NCBI GenBank assembly: GCA_945874155.1
Contig: CAMCFO010000021.1
Span: 1-47,229, forward strand
DNA: 47,229 bases
Direction: 5' to 3'
From: an uncultured Bacteroidales bacterium
GTDB lineage: Bacteria; Bacteroidota; Bacteroidia; Bacteroidales; UBA932
Positions 32,194 through 40,779 of the stretch are shown piece by piece (position 1 is the stretch's first letter; every line of letters starts with the position of its first letter). The notes under the pieces are model-generated. The model had not been told where the DNA came from, did no database searches, and worked only from the letters and a program-made list of their open reading frames with translations. A program made the position numbers and the translations under genes.

Positions 32194-33910
32194 CTTCCTC
32201 CATACGGGCGAGTTCCCAGCCGCAGAACTGCAAAATGATTTTGTGGAGGCGGGTTCCTTGGCGGAGAATTTCCACCCTTGGGGCTGCCGCATAGGCTTGG
32301 ATTTGCTCCACAGCCTGCTGCCATTGAGCCTCGGCTTTGGCCTCGAAGTCTTTTTTCGGAAGGTATTTTACTTCAAGGATATAGCTATGCTCTGATTTGT
32401 AGTGGGTCAGGTTCGGGAGGAGGAAGAAGTCGCAGTAGCCGTGCTGGACTTCGACTTCGGGAGCCGTGAGATAGTAGTCGTTGAGGTTGAGGTAAGCGAG
32501 GAAGAAGCCCTGAATGTTGCGCTCGCCCTCGATGCTGTCACGCACTGACGAAAGCCTCTGGTAGCAGTCGGCCATATACTGCAGACCGTCCCTCCACTGC
32601 CCGTCGAAGGCCATTGCATCGAAAGCGTCACGCAGATTGCTGATGTTCACATTGCAATGGTTATAATTCTCAAGGAGATAGCCGTAGTACTGCTTGCGGA
32701 CATTGTTGTTCGGGATGCCGAGTATCAGACGGCTGCCCCGTGTGCCAGTGATTGTCAGCATACCATAGTAGAACAGCAGGCTCGGAAATACCTCCGGGTC
32801 AGTCATATCCATAGCCGAGAAGGAAGTCCTCAGGTCAGCGACAATCTGCCCCTCCTCAATCACCTTCATCAGCACTCCCTTGCGGTTGCCGTCCAGCTTG
32901 TCCATCTGAATGAGTTTCTTGAGTTTGCTGTAGTCGGTCCTGGTGTTGTTGTCCAGCATTTCCTCAGGAGCGTGTCCAAGATTGACGTAATGCCGTAGAT
33001 AATAGAGTACCATATCGCAGTTGAAGACCGTGTTGCCGTCACCGAGACATTGCTTTGCGAAACAATAGTTGTCGTACCAAGGTCTCATATCCTCAATCAT
33101 ATCCTCTATGTCGCAGTTTGCGGGGAGCATCCCCACGCTCTTGTAGTACAGGAACATATCCCGCACATCCGCGGTGGAGAACCCGAGCATCTTGTCCAGT
33201 TCAGGCTGGGTGGAAGCGTTCCAGCCGATGTTGAAACCGCTGGTGAGGTCGTCGAGTGTGACGGGGCTTACTCCGGTGAGGAAGATGCGCTCGAAATTGC
33301 CCTTGAACTTCTTGAAAAGGTCCCGGTAGAATCCGTCGGCGTGGGTGATGGCGTGATAGACTTCTTCGCCCTGTTCGTTCAGAACCACGTTGGTGAAGTT
33401 GTCGTATTCGTCGATTATCAGGTATAAGGGAATCTGGAATTCTTTGGCCATCCGTGTGATGTACACCAACTTGTCGTTGGAATCGCTTTGCTTGAAATAT
33501 TCGTCAAGAAAATAGTCAGGATAATCCGCGGCGTATTTATGCGCAAATCCATCCAGGCACACGGTAAGATACGAATTGAATTTCTCTTCCAATTGTTTGA
33601 TGTTTCCCCCAATCTGCGAGAAGTCAAGAGAAAGCACCTGATAGTGATTCCTGAGCGGAGTGGGATGCTGCCCGATGTACAGGCCACCGAAGAGCCGCTC
33701 GAAATCCCCCGCAGCAGCCTTGTCGTAATAGAGCCGCATCATATTGAGGAACAGACTCTTGCCGAACCTGCGCGGGCGGATGAATATCAGAGTGCGGGAC
33801 TGTCTTTCAAGTTCATCAATATACATTGACTTGTCCACATAGTACAAGTTCTGCTCAATCACCGACCTGAAATCGGAGACCCCATAAGGTATTTGCTTAA
33901 TCTGTTCCAT
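32186..33910 (-). CDS. AAA-ATPase-like / PD-(D/E)XK nuclease protein, copy B
   Basis: 574 residues, same domain order as copy A with Walker A PRRFGKS (46-52), Walker B LIIDEYDNF, and the C-terminal nuclease core (Asp in HGYCDFFLL, ILEVKYL). N-terminal 310 residues are identical to copy A; at the DNA level the stretch 33123-33962 shows no difference I can find from 30132-30971. Differences cluster at residues 391-455 (for example ENYNHCNVNISNL against ENYENACDVRQSKL) and at the last 36 residues (IQAYAAAPRVEIL). This pattern suggests recent duplication followed by gene conversion at one end and exchange of 3' blocks. The lipoprotein hydrolase lies between the copies. Confidence 0.85.
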   Translation of the reverse strand: MEQIKQIPYGVSDFRSVIEQNLYYVDKSMYIDELERQSRTLIFIRPRRFGKSLFLNMMRLYYDKAAAGDFERLFGGLYIGQHPTPLRNHYQVLSLDFSQIGGNIKQLEEKFNSYLTVCLDGFAHKYAADYPDYFLDEYFKQSDSNDKLVYITRMAKEFQIPLYLIIDEYDNFTNVVLNEQGEEVYHAITHADGFYRDLFKKFKGNFERIFLTGVSPVTLDDLTSGFNIGWNASTQPELDKMLGFSTADVRDMFLYYKSVGMLPANCDIEDMIEDMRPWYDNYCFAKQCLGDGNTVFNCDMVLYYLRHYVNLGHAPEEMLDNNTRTDYSKLKKLIQMDKLDGNRKGVLMKVIEEGQIVADLRTSFSAMDMTDPEVFPSLLFYYGMLTITGTRGSRLILGIPNNNVRKQYYGYLLENYNHCNVNISNLRDAFDAMAFDGQWRDGLQYMADCYQRLSSVRDSIEGERNIQGFFLAYLNLNDYYLTAPEVEVQHGYCDFFLLPNLTHYKSEHSYILEVKYLPKKDFEAKAEAQWQQAVEQIQAYAAAPRVEILRQGTRLHKIILQFCGWELARMEEVI

Positions 33911-33911
33911 A

Positions 33912-33954
33912 GTACATCAGCTTGCCTTTCAAACAGGCACATCTGCAAATGTAC
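33912..33954 (-). promoter_or_regulatory. Shared promoter/leader of copy B
   Basis: Same as the copy A leader: minus-strand TACATTTG at 33946-33953, GTACAT/ATGTAC ends, and the TGCCT/AGGCA hairpin at 33923-33939. The identity with copy A stops near 33963, where flanking DNA becomes unrelated. Confidence 0.45.
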
Positions 33955-34061
33955 GAAAATATATCAGTTTTGCATTCGCATAACCCGCAATCCCACACCC
34001 CAATTTCGCCACAACAGCGGTCCCGTTAGCCACAAAACTGTGGACCATTCGGCACAAAAAC

Positions 34062-34083
34062 GCCCCGGAAGACCTTCTGGGGC
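34062..34083. other. Strong hairpin upstream of the truncated ligase gene
   Basis: GCCCCGGAA and TTCTGGGGC pair over 9 bp with one G-U, leaving a 4-nt loop. It lies just before the promoter element at 34096 and has no T run, so its role is unclear. Confidence 0.45.
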
Positions 34084-34095
34084 ATATTCCTGGCT

Positions 34096-34103
34096 TAACT
34101 TTG
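34096..34103 (+). promoter_or_regulatory. Putative -7 element for the truncated AMP-binding gene
   Basis: TAACTTTG, 31 nt before the ATG at 34135. The -33 region overlaps the strong hairpin. The promoter seems intact although the gene it served is broken. Confidence 0.45.
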
Positions 34104-34134
34104 CCGTGAACAAATTTTTAACACGACAAAGCAA

Positions 34135-34461
34135 ATGAACTCATTCATCAATCTTTTCAATTCCTCTGTGGCGGAGTGCTGGGACTGCAAGGGCCTTTCG
34201 CAATTCCGCGTGAAGGAATTGAAGTATTCAGAACTGGCCAGGGAGATTGCCGTGCTGCAGGATATGTGGCAGGAGGCCGGCCTTGAAAGGGGAGACAAGA
34301 TTTCCATCAATGCCGAAAGCGGTGTTAATTGGATAACGGTATTTATGGCATCAGTCAGCGGTGGCTATGTGAGCGTGCAGCTTTTCAACGGCTTTCTGCC
34401 TTCCGATACGGTCAGCTGCAGGTTTTTGCCACTGGAGGTGCAGCCATTCCGCCTGCCATAG
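34135..34461 (+). pseudogene. N-terminal fragment of an AMP-binding acyl-CoA ligase
   Basis: The first 90 or so residues (MNSFINLFNSSVAECWD, then YSELAREIAVLQDMWQEAGL and GDKISINAESGVNWI) match the N-terminus of Bacteroidota long-chain fatty-acid-CoA ligases, which are about 550-600 residues. Homology fades after VQLFNGFLPSD; the last 15-20 codons are not ligase-like and end at a stop. The AMP-binding signature and catalytic core are absent, so no activity is expected. It converges on a second truncated gene with overlapping ends, which points to a deletion joining the two. Confidence 0.65.
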
Positions 34462-34701
34462 GTGTAAGGACTGATATTTGTAGATTACCACCTTGCTCAA
34501 TGTCATTATGGAGATTGCGATGGCGTAGAAAACAAGCGTGAAACCGAAATTGCGCCAAGAGTTGAATCCCAGCCAGATGGTGTCAGAATAATACCCGTAG
34601 ATCAGAAGCAGGGGAATGGAAAACAGGAATATCGTGAGCACGGAAAGTGTCAGAAAACGTTTCGAAAACAAGTATTTGTGCATTTCCATATTCAGTGGCA
34701 T
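34351..34701 (-). pseudogene. N-terminal fragment of a membrane protein
   Basis: 116 codons. Residues about 15-36 and 47-70 are hydrophobic helices (FLTLSVLTIFLFSIPLLLIY and FGFTLVFYAIAISIMTLS). After about residue 80 the sequence no longer looks like membrane protein and is the antisense of the truncated ligase gene. It resembles the N-terminal membrane part seen before LytTR DNA-binding domains in Bacteroidota, but this is a weak impression and the rest is missing. Starts at 34701, 34689 or 34683 are all possible. Confidence 0.5.
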
Positions 34702-34715
34702 TGAGTCAAAATCGG

Positions 34716-34738
34716 CGCAAGGTGCAAAAAAACTTGCG
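34716..34738. promoter_or_regulatory. Inverted repeat before fabF, possible operator
   Basis: CGCAAG and CTTGCG flank an 11-nt A-rich spacer, 20 nt before the fabF start. It could bind a regulator of the fatty-acid genes or act on the divergent truncated gene. No TAnnTTTG element was found on the plus strand here. Confidence 0.3.
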
Positions 34739-34757
34739 AACCATAAAAATACAACAG

Positions 34758-36017
34758 ATGAACAAAGATAGACGTGTCGTAGTGACAGGAATGGGGGTTA
34801 TCTCCCCGATAGGTAACAATATTGAAGATTTCAAGGCGGCTCTTTTTGCCGGGAAGTGCGGCATTTCGCCCCTTGATTTCGGAGATGAAAGGGATGCTGA
34901 CGGCATCAATGTGAAGGTGGCCGGTCAGGTCAGGGACTTTAATCCGGCAGATTTCGGGCTCACTCCTCAGGAAATCCGAAAGACGGACAAATTCAGCCAA
35001 TTTGCAGTTGCAGCTGCGCTCCAGGCTCTCAAGGACAGCGGACTTGTGCCGGGAGAGAACGTCAGCGAGGATATGTTGGGCGTATATATGGGGTCCGGTA
35101 TCGGAGGTCTCGACACATTTGTACGCCAGACCAAGAATATGACTGAGAACGGTGGCGGAAGGGTGTCTCCGATGTTCATACCTATGATGATAGGCAATAT
35201 AGCCGGGGCCAATATAGCCATAAAGGTGGGTGCCCAAGGACCTTGTCTTACCCACGTGAGCGCTTGTGCCACAGGTACCAATGCCATAGGTGAGGCCTTT
35301 TATGCCATTCAGAGGGGAGATGCCGAGGCCATCATAGCCGGAGGCAGCGAATCAGCAATCAATCCCATAGCCTTAGGAGGTTTCCAGAATGCCCGTGCAC
35401 TTTCACTTGAAGAAGACCCGCTCAAGGCCTGCCTGCCTTTCGATGCCCGCAGAAAGGGATTCGTGATGGGCGAGGGAGCCGGTGCGCTGGTGCTTGAGGA
35501 ATATGAACACGCAAGGCTCAGGGGTGCAAAGATACTGGCTGAAATCTGCGGCTACGGCAACACCTGCGATGCACATCACGTAACTGCTCCCTCTCCGGAC
35601 GGAAAACCTGCATCCAGGGCTATCGCAAAGGCTCTTGAACAGGCGGGTTTCAAAGCTGGAGAGTCGCTCTATATCAATGCCCACGGCACCGGAACCCATC
35701 TCAACGATTCCTGTGAAACCTTGGCAATCAAGCTTGCACTTGGAGAGGACCTGGCCCGAAAGGCGGCCATAAGTTCGACCAAGTCAATGACCGGACATCT
35801 GCTCGGGGCAGCCGGGGCAGTCGAAGCCATTGCCTGCGTGCTTGCCATAAACGATAGTCTTGTTCCTCCGACCATAGGTCTCGAGCAGAGGGACCCGGAG
35901 TGTGACCTGGACTATGTGCCTCTGCAGGCCCGCAAGATGGACATTGACCTTGCATTGAGCAACTCACTGGGTTTCGGCGGACACAATGCCGCGATAGTTT
36001 TCAGAAAAGTTAAATAA
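34758..36017 (+). CDS. fabF: Beta-ketoacyl-ACP synthase II
   Basis: Condensing enzyme of type II fatty acid synthesis. 419 residues from the ATG at 34758, the usual FabF length; the open frame extends 37 codons upstream through the truncated membrane gene and was rejected. The Cys-His-His triad is visible: Cys170 in VSACATG, His309 in INAHGTGT, and His347 in STKSMTGHLLGAAGA. Gly-rich MGEGAGALVLE and the C-terminal NSLGFGGHNAA are normal. fabZ follows after 8 nt, so this begins the fatty acid synthesis cluster. Confidence 0.96.
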   Translation: MNKDRRVVVTGMGVISPIGNNIEDFKAALFAGKCGISPLDFGDERDADGINVKVAGQVRDFNPADFGLTPQEIRKTDKFSQFAVAAALQALKDSGLVPGENVSEDMLGVYMGSGIGGLDTFVRQTKNMTENGGGRVSPMFIPMMIGNIAGANIAIKVGAQGPCLTHVSACATGTNAIGEAFYAIQRGDAEAIIAGGSESAINPIALGGFQNARALSLEEDPLKACLPFDARRKGFVMGEGAGALVLEEYEHARLRGAKILAEICGYGNTCDAHHVTAPSPDGKPASRAIAKALEQAGFKAGESLYINAHGTGTHLNDSCETLAIKLALGEDLARKAAISSTKSMTGHLLGAAGAVEAIACVLAINDSLVPPTIGLEQRDPECDLDYVPLQARKMDIDLALSNSLGFGGHNAAIVFRKVK

Positions 36018-36025
36018 ACACATTG

Positions 36026-36457
36026 ATGGAAAAGGAAGAAATAAAAACACTGCTGCCCCACAGGGAACCTATGTTGTTGGTTGACAGGATGGAAATGGAT
36101 GGGGAATATTGCGTGTCCGAGTACAAGGTGAGGGGAGATGAGTATTTCCTTCAGGGACATTTCCCCGGAATGCCTGTGGTGCCCGGGGTCATACTTTGCG
36201 AAATGATGGGACAGGGTTCATCCTTGCTCTTGCGCGAGAGATTGGACGGAAAGATTGTCCCTATGTTCATCGGAATGGAAAATGTGCGTTTCAAGCATCC
36301 GGTACATCCCGGTGATGTGGTACAGTCCCGTGCCAAAATCCTGCAAATCAGGGGAAATTTGATTTTTATTGAATCCAAGGCCACCGTGAACGGACAAATT
36401 TGCTGTACCGCCCACCTGAGTGTGGCATTGGTGAATCCACAAGTAAAACCGGAATGA
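36026..36457 (+). CDS. fabZ: 3-hydroxyacyl-ACP dehydratase
   Basis: 143-residue hot-dog fold dehydratase. Catalytic His45 lies in GHFPGMPVVPGV and catalytic Glu59 in LCEMMGQ, the FabZ pair. LLPHREPMLLVDRM at the N-terminus is a family block. Some Bacteroidota carry LpxC-FabZ fusions; this copy stands alone. The ATG at 36026 was preferred to the overlapping TTG one codon earlier. fabI starts 1 nt after its stop. Confidence 0.94.
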   Translation: MEKEEIKTLLPHREPMLLVDRMEMDGEYCVSEYKVRGDEYFLQGHFPGMPVVPGVILCEMMGQGSSLLLRERLDGKIVPMFIGMENVRFKHPVHPGDVVQSRAKILQIRGNLIFIESKATVNGQICCTAHLSVALVNPQVKPE

Positions 36458-36458
36458 T

Positions 36459-37250
36459 ATGGGAATACTGCAAGGAAAAAAAGGTATCATTTTCGGAGCA
36501 CTGAATGATATGTCCATAGCCTGGAAAACCGCTCAGGCTGCCGTGCGTGAAGGCGCGGAAATAGTGCTCACAAACACTGCCCTGGCACTCCGTCTGGGTA
36601 CCATCAATGATTTGGCTCGGGAATGCAACGCCCCTGTAATCGTGGCCGACGCAACCAGTGTCGCTGACCTGGAAAAACTCGTGGACGGGACTATGGAGCA
36701 TTTCGGAGGCAAGTTCGACTTCGTTCTCCATTCAGTGGGAATGTCCCCGAACATCCGGAAGAACATCCCATATGAGAAGCTCAACTACGATTTTCTCGGC
36801 AAGACTCTGGACATCTCGGCAATATCCTTCCACAAACTGCTGAAGGTGCTGTATTCCAAAGATGCCCTCAATCCGGGCGGTTCCGTGGTGGCCCTGACCT
36901 ATATTGCAGGTGACCGTGCAGTGGCCGGCTATTCCGATATGTCGGATGCAAAGGCACTGCTGCAGTCCATCACCAGGACTTTCGGGAATATCTATGCAAG
37001 GCATAACGGGGTGAGGGTCAATACCGTATCCCAGTCTCCGACCAAGACATCAGCAGGTCAGGGAATTGCCGGAATGGACAAGATGTTCGACTACGCGGAC
37101 AGAATGTCGCCCCTGGGCAATGCCGACGCACAGGATTGTGCCGATTATATAACCACCCTTTTCAGTGACTATACGAGGAAGGTGACAATGCAGAATCTGT
37201 ATCACGACGGAGGATTCTCAAGTATGGTCTGCACGCCCGAAGTGCTATGA
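36459..37250 (+). CDS. fabI: Enoyl-ACP reductase (FabI type)
   Basis: 263 residues of the short-chain dehydrogenase/reductase fold. The cofactor loop GALNDMSIAW (13-22) is the FabI form of the glycine motif. Tyr148 and the Tyr158-x6-Lys165 pair (YSDMSDAK) match FabI rather than ordinary SDR enzymes. TVSQSPTKT replaces the more usual SAGPIRT around the substrate loop, a possible divergence affecting acyl-chain or inhibitor binding. It overlaps the biotin carboxylase start by 4 nt (ATGA). Confidence 0.92.
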   Translation: MGILQGKKGIIFGALNDMSIAWKTAQAAVREGAEIVLTNTALALRLGTINDLARECNAPVIVADATSVADLEKLVDGTMEHFGGKFDFVLHSVGMSPNIRKNIPYEKLNYDFLGKTLDISAISFHKLLKVLYSKDALNPGGSVVALTYIAGDRAVAGYSDMSDAKALLQSITRTFGNIYARHNGVRVNTVSQSPTKTSAGQGIAGMDKMFDYADRMSPLGNADAQDCADYITTLFSDYTRKVTMQNLYHDGGFSSMVCTPEVL

Positions 37251-38755
37251 TAAAGAAAGTATTGATAGCCAACCGCGGAGAAATCGCCGTGAGAGTGATG
37301 CGTTCCTGCTATGAGATGGGAATCCGCACCGTTGCCGTGTTCAGCGAGGCGGACCGCAGCAGCCGGCACGTGATGTATGCCGACGAGGCCGAGTGCATTG
37401 GTCCTGCTTCATCTTCAGACAGTTACCTATGCATAGACAATATCATAGCGGCTGCAAAGAAGCACAAGGCTGATGCCATACATCCGGGCTACGGCTTTCT
37501 TTCCGAGAATCCCGCTTTTGCAAGACGCTGCGCAAAGGAGGGCATCATATTCATAGGTCCTTCGCCCGAAACAATGGAGAGGATGGGAGACAAGATTCAG
37601 GCGCGCCGCACTATGATTGAGGCTGGGGTTCCGGTGGTTCCTGGGACCTGCGAGATGCTTCCTTCTGCTGAAGAGGCAGTCCGGGTATGCTCCGAAATCG
37701 GCTATCCCGTGATGATTAAGGCTTCAATGGGAGGCGGCGGCAAGGGTATGCGTGTGGCGAGGTCTGCGGATGAAGTGCCTCTTATGTATGAGGCTGCCCG
37801 TTCCGAGGCCATTTCTTCTTTCGGGGACGGTACCGTGTACATCGAGAAATTCGTTGAGTCTCCGCATCATATTGAGATACAGATACTTGGCGATAAACAC
37901 GGCAATGTGGTACACCTTTTCGACAGGGAGTGTTCGGTTCAGCGCCGGCATCAGAAAATCGTGGAGGAGAGTCCGAGTCCGTTCATAGACGATTCCACCC
38001 GCAAGGCTATGGGAGAGGCGGCAGTGGCAGCGGCAAGGCACGTGGGCTATGTGGGAGCCGGTACCATAGAATTCCTCGTGGACGGAAGGCAGAATTTCTA
38101 TTTTCTCGAAATGAACACCCGCCTCCAGGTGGAACATCCTGTCACAGAGGAAGTTTGCGGTATAGACCTGGTGAAACAGCAGATACGCATAGCTTCGGGT
38201 GAGGCCCTTTCCTTCCGCCAGGAGGACATACGCCAGAGGGGACACGCAATCGAGTGCCGTATCTGTGCAGAGGATGCCGACAACGGTTTCAGACCTTCTC
38301 CGGGACTGATTAAGCAACTTATTGAGCCTCAGGGAAATGGTGTAAGGATAGACTCCTATATTTACGAGGGTTATGAAATTCCCGTGCACTACGACCCTAT
38401 GGTAGGCAAACTCATAGTCCACGCCTCCAGACGCGACTATGCCATAGAGAGAATGCGGAGGGCTCTGTATGAGTACAAGATAACAGGGCTGACAACCAAT
38501 ATGGGTTACCTCCGGCGCATAATCGACGTGCCGCAGTTCAAGAACGGATGTTATGACACATCTTTCGTGGAGGCCAATGCAGACAGGCTTGCAGCACGCA
38601 AGGGCTATCACAATGATGCCGAGGATATGGCCCTGATTGCAGCATATCTGGATTATCTTATGAATTACGAAGAGAATACCTCTGACACCCGGGACGATTC
38701 GGCCCTCAGCCGCTGGCGTTCATTCGGGTTGCAGAAGGGTGTGCTCAGAATTTGA
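37247..38755 (+). CDS. accC: Biotin carboxylase subunit of an acyl-CoA carboxylase
   Basis: 502 residues. ATP-grasp enzyme that carboxylates biotin on the carrier protein. MIKKVLIANRGEIAVRV starts the biotin-carboxylase N domain; the glycine loop MGGGGKGM binds ATP; HIEIQILGD, ECSVQRRHQK and EMNTRLQVEHPVTE are the diagnostic blocks. The C-terminal 50 residues (after about 450) are longer than in E. coli AccC and resemble the PCC/MCC biotin carboxylases. It is coupled to fabI by overlap and to the BCCP gene, which begins 7 nt after its stop. Confidence 0.93.
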   Translation: MIKKVLIANRGEIAVRVMRSCYEMGIRTVAVFSEADRSSRHVMYADEAECIGPASSSDSYLCIDNIIAAAKKHKADAIHPGYGFLSENPAFARRCAKEGIIFIGPSPETMERMGDKIQARRTMIEAGVPVVPGTCEMLPSAEEAVRVCSEIGYPVMIKASMGGGGKGMRVARSADEVPLMYEAARSEAISSFGDGTVYIEKFVESPHHIEIQILGDKHGNVVHLFDRECSVQRRHQKIVEESPSPFIDDSTRKAMGEAAVAAARHVGYVGAGTIEFLVDGRQNFYFLEMNTRLQVEHPVTEEVCGIDLVKQQIRIASGEALSFRQEDIRQRGHAIECRICAEDADNGFRPSPGLIKQLIEPQGNGVRIDSYIYEGYEIPVHYDPMVGKLIVHASRRDYAIERMRRALYEYKITGLTTNMGYLRRIIDVPQFKNGCYDTSFVEANADRLAARKGYHNDAEDMALIAAYLDYLMNYEENTSDTRDDSALSRWRSFGLQKGVLRI

Positions 38756-38762
38756 CGGAATT

Positions 38763-39275
38763 ATGGAAATAAAGATAGGTGACAGACTGGCGGAGGTGAC
38801 TCTCCTGTCCAAGGACGGCAACAAGGTGAGCGTGGACGTGGACGGCAGGATTTTCAACGTGGATATCTGCATATTCTCCAACGGCCAGTGTTCCATTTTG
38901 CATAACGGACTGTCCTACAACCCTTTCATAGTGCACGAGGAAGGCAGCAAGCACTATGCTGTGAGCCTGAACTATTCCCGCTACGAGATTGATATGCTCG
39001 ATTCCCAGGCCAAATATATGAGGATGAGAAAGCGCAGCGGTCTGGAGAATGCGGATAACAGGGTGACGGCTCCTATGCCATCGAAGGTCATCAAAGTGCT
39101 GGTGAAAGAGGGCCAGAGCGTAAAGAAGGACGAGGTGCTGATGGTGCTTGAGGCTATGAAGATGCAGTCTATGGTCAAGGCCCCCAAGGATTGCAGGGTG
39201 ATGAAGGTCAGTTGTGCGGACAATGACAGCGTGATGGCCAACCAGGAACTTATGCTTCTTGAATTTGAGGAATAA
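38763..39275 (+). CDS. Biotin carboxyl carrier protein of an acyl-CoA carboxylase
   Basis: 170 residues from the ATG at 38763. The C-terminal 75 residues form a biotinyl domain with the target LEAMKMQS, Lys133 being the biotinylation site. The first 95 residues form a beta-rich domain like the BT domain of propionyl-CoA carboxylases that holds the carrier to the carboxylase. The upstream in-frame start at 38739 overlaps accC and was rejected. The gene lies between biotin carboxylase and carboxyltransferase, with a 1-nt gap to the latter. Confidence 0.9.
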   Translation: MEIKIGDRLAEVTLLSKDGNKVSVDVDGRIFNVDICIFSNGQCSILHNGLSYNPFIVHEEGSKHYAVSLNYSRYEIDMLDSQAKYMRMRKRSGLENADNRVTAPMPSKVIKVLVKEGQSVKKDEVLMVLEAMKMQSMVKAPKDCRVMKVSCADNDSVMANQELMLLEFEE

Positions 39276-39276
39276 T

Positions 39277-40719
39277 ATGGGAAAGAAACTTACTGTATAT
39301 GAGAGAATAGAGACTCTGCTCGACAAGGGCAGTTTCACCGAAGTGGACAAATATGTGAAGCACCGTTGCACAGATTTCGGAATGGAGAACAAGAGAGTGG
39401 CCGGGGACGGAGTGGTCTGCGGCTACGGAAAGATCGACGGCAGGACTGTCTATGTCTATGCCTTCGATTTCAGCGTGCTGGGCGGTTCCCTGAGTGCGGC
39501 CAATTCCAGGAAAATAGCCAAGATGCAGGATATGGCCCTCAAGTGCGGTGCTCCGATAATCGGTCTGAATGACTCAGGTGGCGCACGCATTCAGGAAGGT
39601 GTGGAGAGTCTCACCGGGTTTGCGGAGATTTTCCGCCGCAATGTGATGTCTTCCGGAGTCATTCCGCAAATCAGCGCCATTATGGGGCCTTGTGCCGGAG
39701 GGTCCTGCTATTCTCCCGCCTTGACCGATTTTATACTTATGGTGGAAGGGGAGAGTCAGATGTTCATCACTGGGCCCAATGTCATCAGGCAGACCACCAA
39801 CGAAGAGTGCGACAAGGAAACTCTCGGCGGGGCCAAGGTGCACGCGATGACCTCCGGAGTATGCAGTCTTGTGTGCAGGGACGATGAGGAATGCCTGATG
39901 ACCATACGTGAACTCCTGGGCTTCATACCTTCCAACAATATGGAAGACGCTCCGGTGCATCCGGCCACTGATGATGTGGACCGCGTTTGCCACGAACTGG
40001 ACAATGTGGTGCCGGCCAATCCAAACATCCCATATAATATCAAGGACATCATCGAGCCGATTTGCGACCAGCAGTATTTCTTTGAAATCCAGCCTGATTT
40101 CGCCAAAAACATAGTGGTGGGATTCGGAAGGATGGCCGGGCGTTCAGTGGGTTTCGTGGCAAATCAGCCGAACTATCTTGCCGGTGCCATAGACATTGAT
40201 GCCAGCGACAAGGCGGCACGATTCATCCAGTTCTGCGACTCTTTCAACATTCCCATTGTGGCAATCGAGGACGTTCCGGGCTTCCTGCCGGGCATACAGC
40301 AGGAACACGCCGGAATCATACGTCACGGTGCCAAAATCGTCTATGCTTTTGCAGAAGCCACCGTCCCGAAAATCACCCTCATCACCCGCAAGGCTTATGG
40401 CGGAGCATATATCGTGATGAATTCCAAGCAGATAGGTGCGGACATCAACCTTGCATATCCAAGCGCTGAGATTGCCGTAATGGGTGCCAAGGGAGCCGTG
40501 AGCATACTTTACCGCAAGGAGGAGCCCGAAAACATTCCCGCACGTATCAAGGAATACGAGGACAAATTCGCAAACCCTTACTTTGCTGCCGAATTGGGCT
40601 ATATAGATGACATCATCCAGCCCGCTGACACCCGCAGAGCCATAATCCGAGCCCTGGACTGCTGCCGCAACAAGAGCGTAAGCAACCCTCCGAAGAAGCA
40701 CGGCAATATGCCTATGTGA
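39277..40719 (+). CDS. Acyl-CoA carboxyltransferase (propionyl-CoA carboxylase beta type)
   Basis: 480 residues from the ATG at 39277. Two crotonase-like halves: the N half has LNDSGGARIQEGVESL and GPCAGGSCYSPALTDF; the C half has EDVPGFLPGIQQEH, GGAYIVMNSKQIGAD and AVMGAKGAVSILYRKE. Family members usually have about 510 residues; this one lacks roughly the first 30, starting at the block KKLTVYERIETLLDKGSF. It transfers CO2 from carboxybiotin to acetyl- or propionyl-CoA. The position after fabF-fabZ-fabI suggests a malonyl-CoA role, but a propionate/methylmalonyl role cannot be excluded. Confidence 0.9.
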   Translation: MGKKLTVYERIETLLDKGSFTEVDKYVKHRCTDFGMENKRVAGDGVVCGYGKIDGRTVYVYAFDFSVLGGSLSAANSRKIAKMQDMALKCGAPIIGLNDSGGARIQEGVESLTGFAEIFRRNVMSSGVIPQISAIMGPCAGGSCYSPALTDFILMVEGESQMFITGPNVIRQTTNEECDKETLGGAKVHAMTSGVCSLVCRDDEECLMTIRELLGFIPSNNMEDAPVHPATDDVDRVCHELDNVVPANPNIPYNIKDIIEPICDQQYFFEIQPDFAKNIVVGFGRMAGRSVGFVANQPNYLAGAIDIDASDKAARFIQFCDSFNIPIVAIEDVPGFLPGIQQEHAGIIRHGAKIVYAFAEATVPKITLITRKAYGGAYIVMNSKQIGADINLAYPSAEIAVMGAKGAVSILYRKEEPENIPARIKEYEDKFANPYFAAELGYIDDIIQPADTRRAIIRALDCCRNKSVSNPPKKHGNMPM

Positions 40720-40779
40720 TTGTTCAATATTGCACGCCGTTACCTCGTTACCCGTATAGGCTTCCGACTTCCGGGTGAA

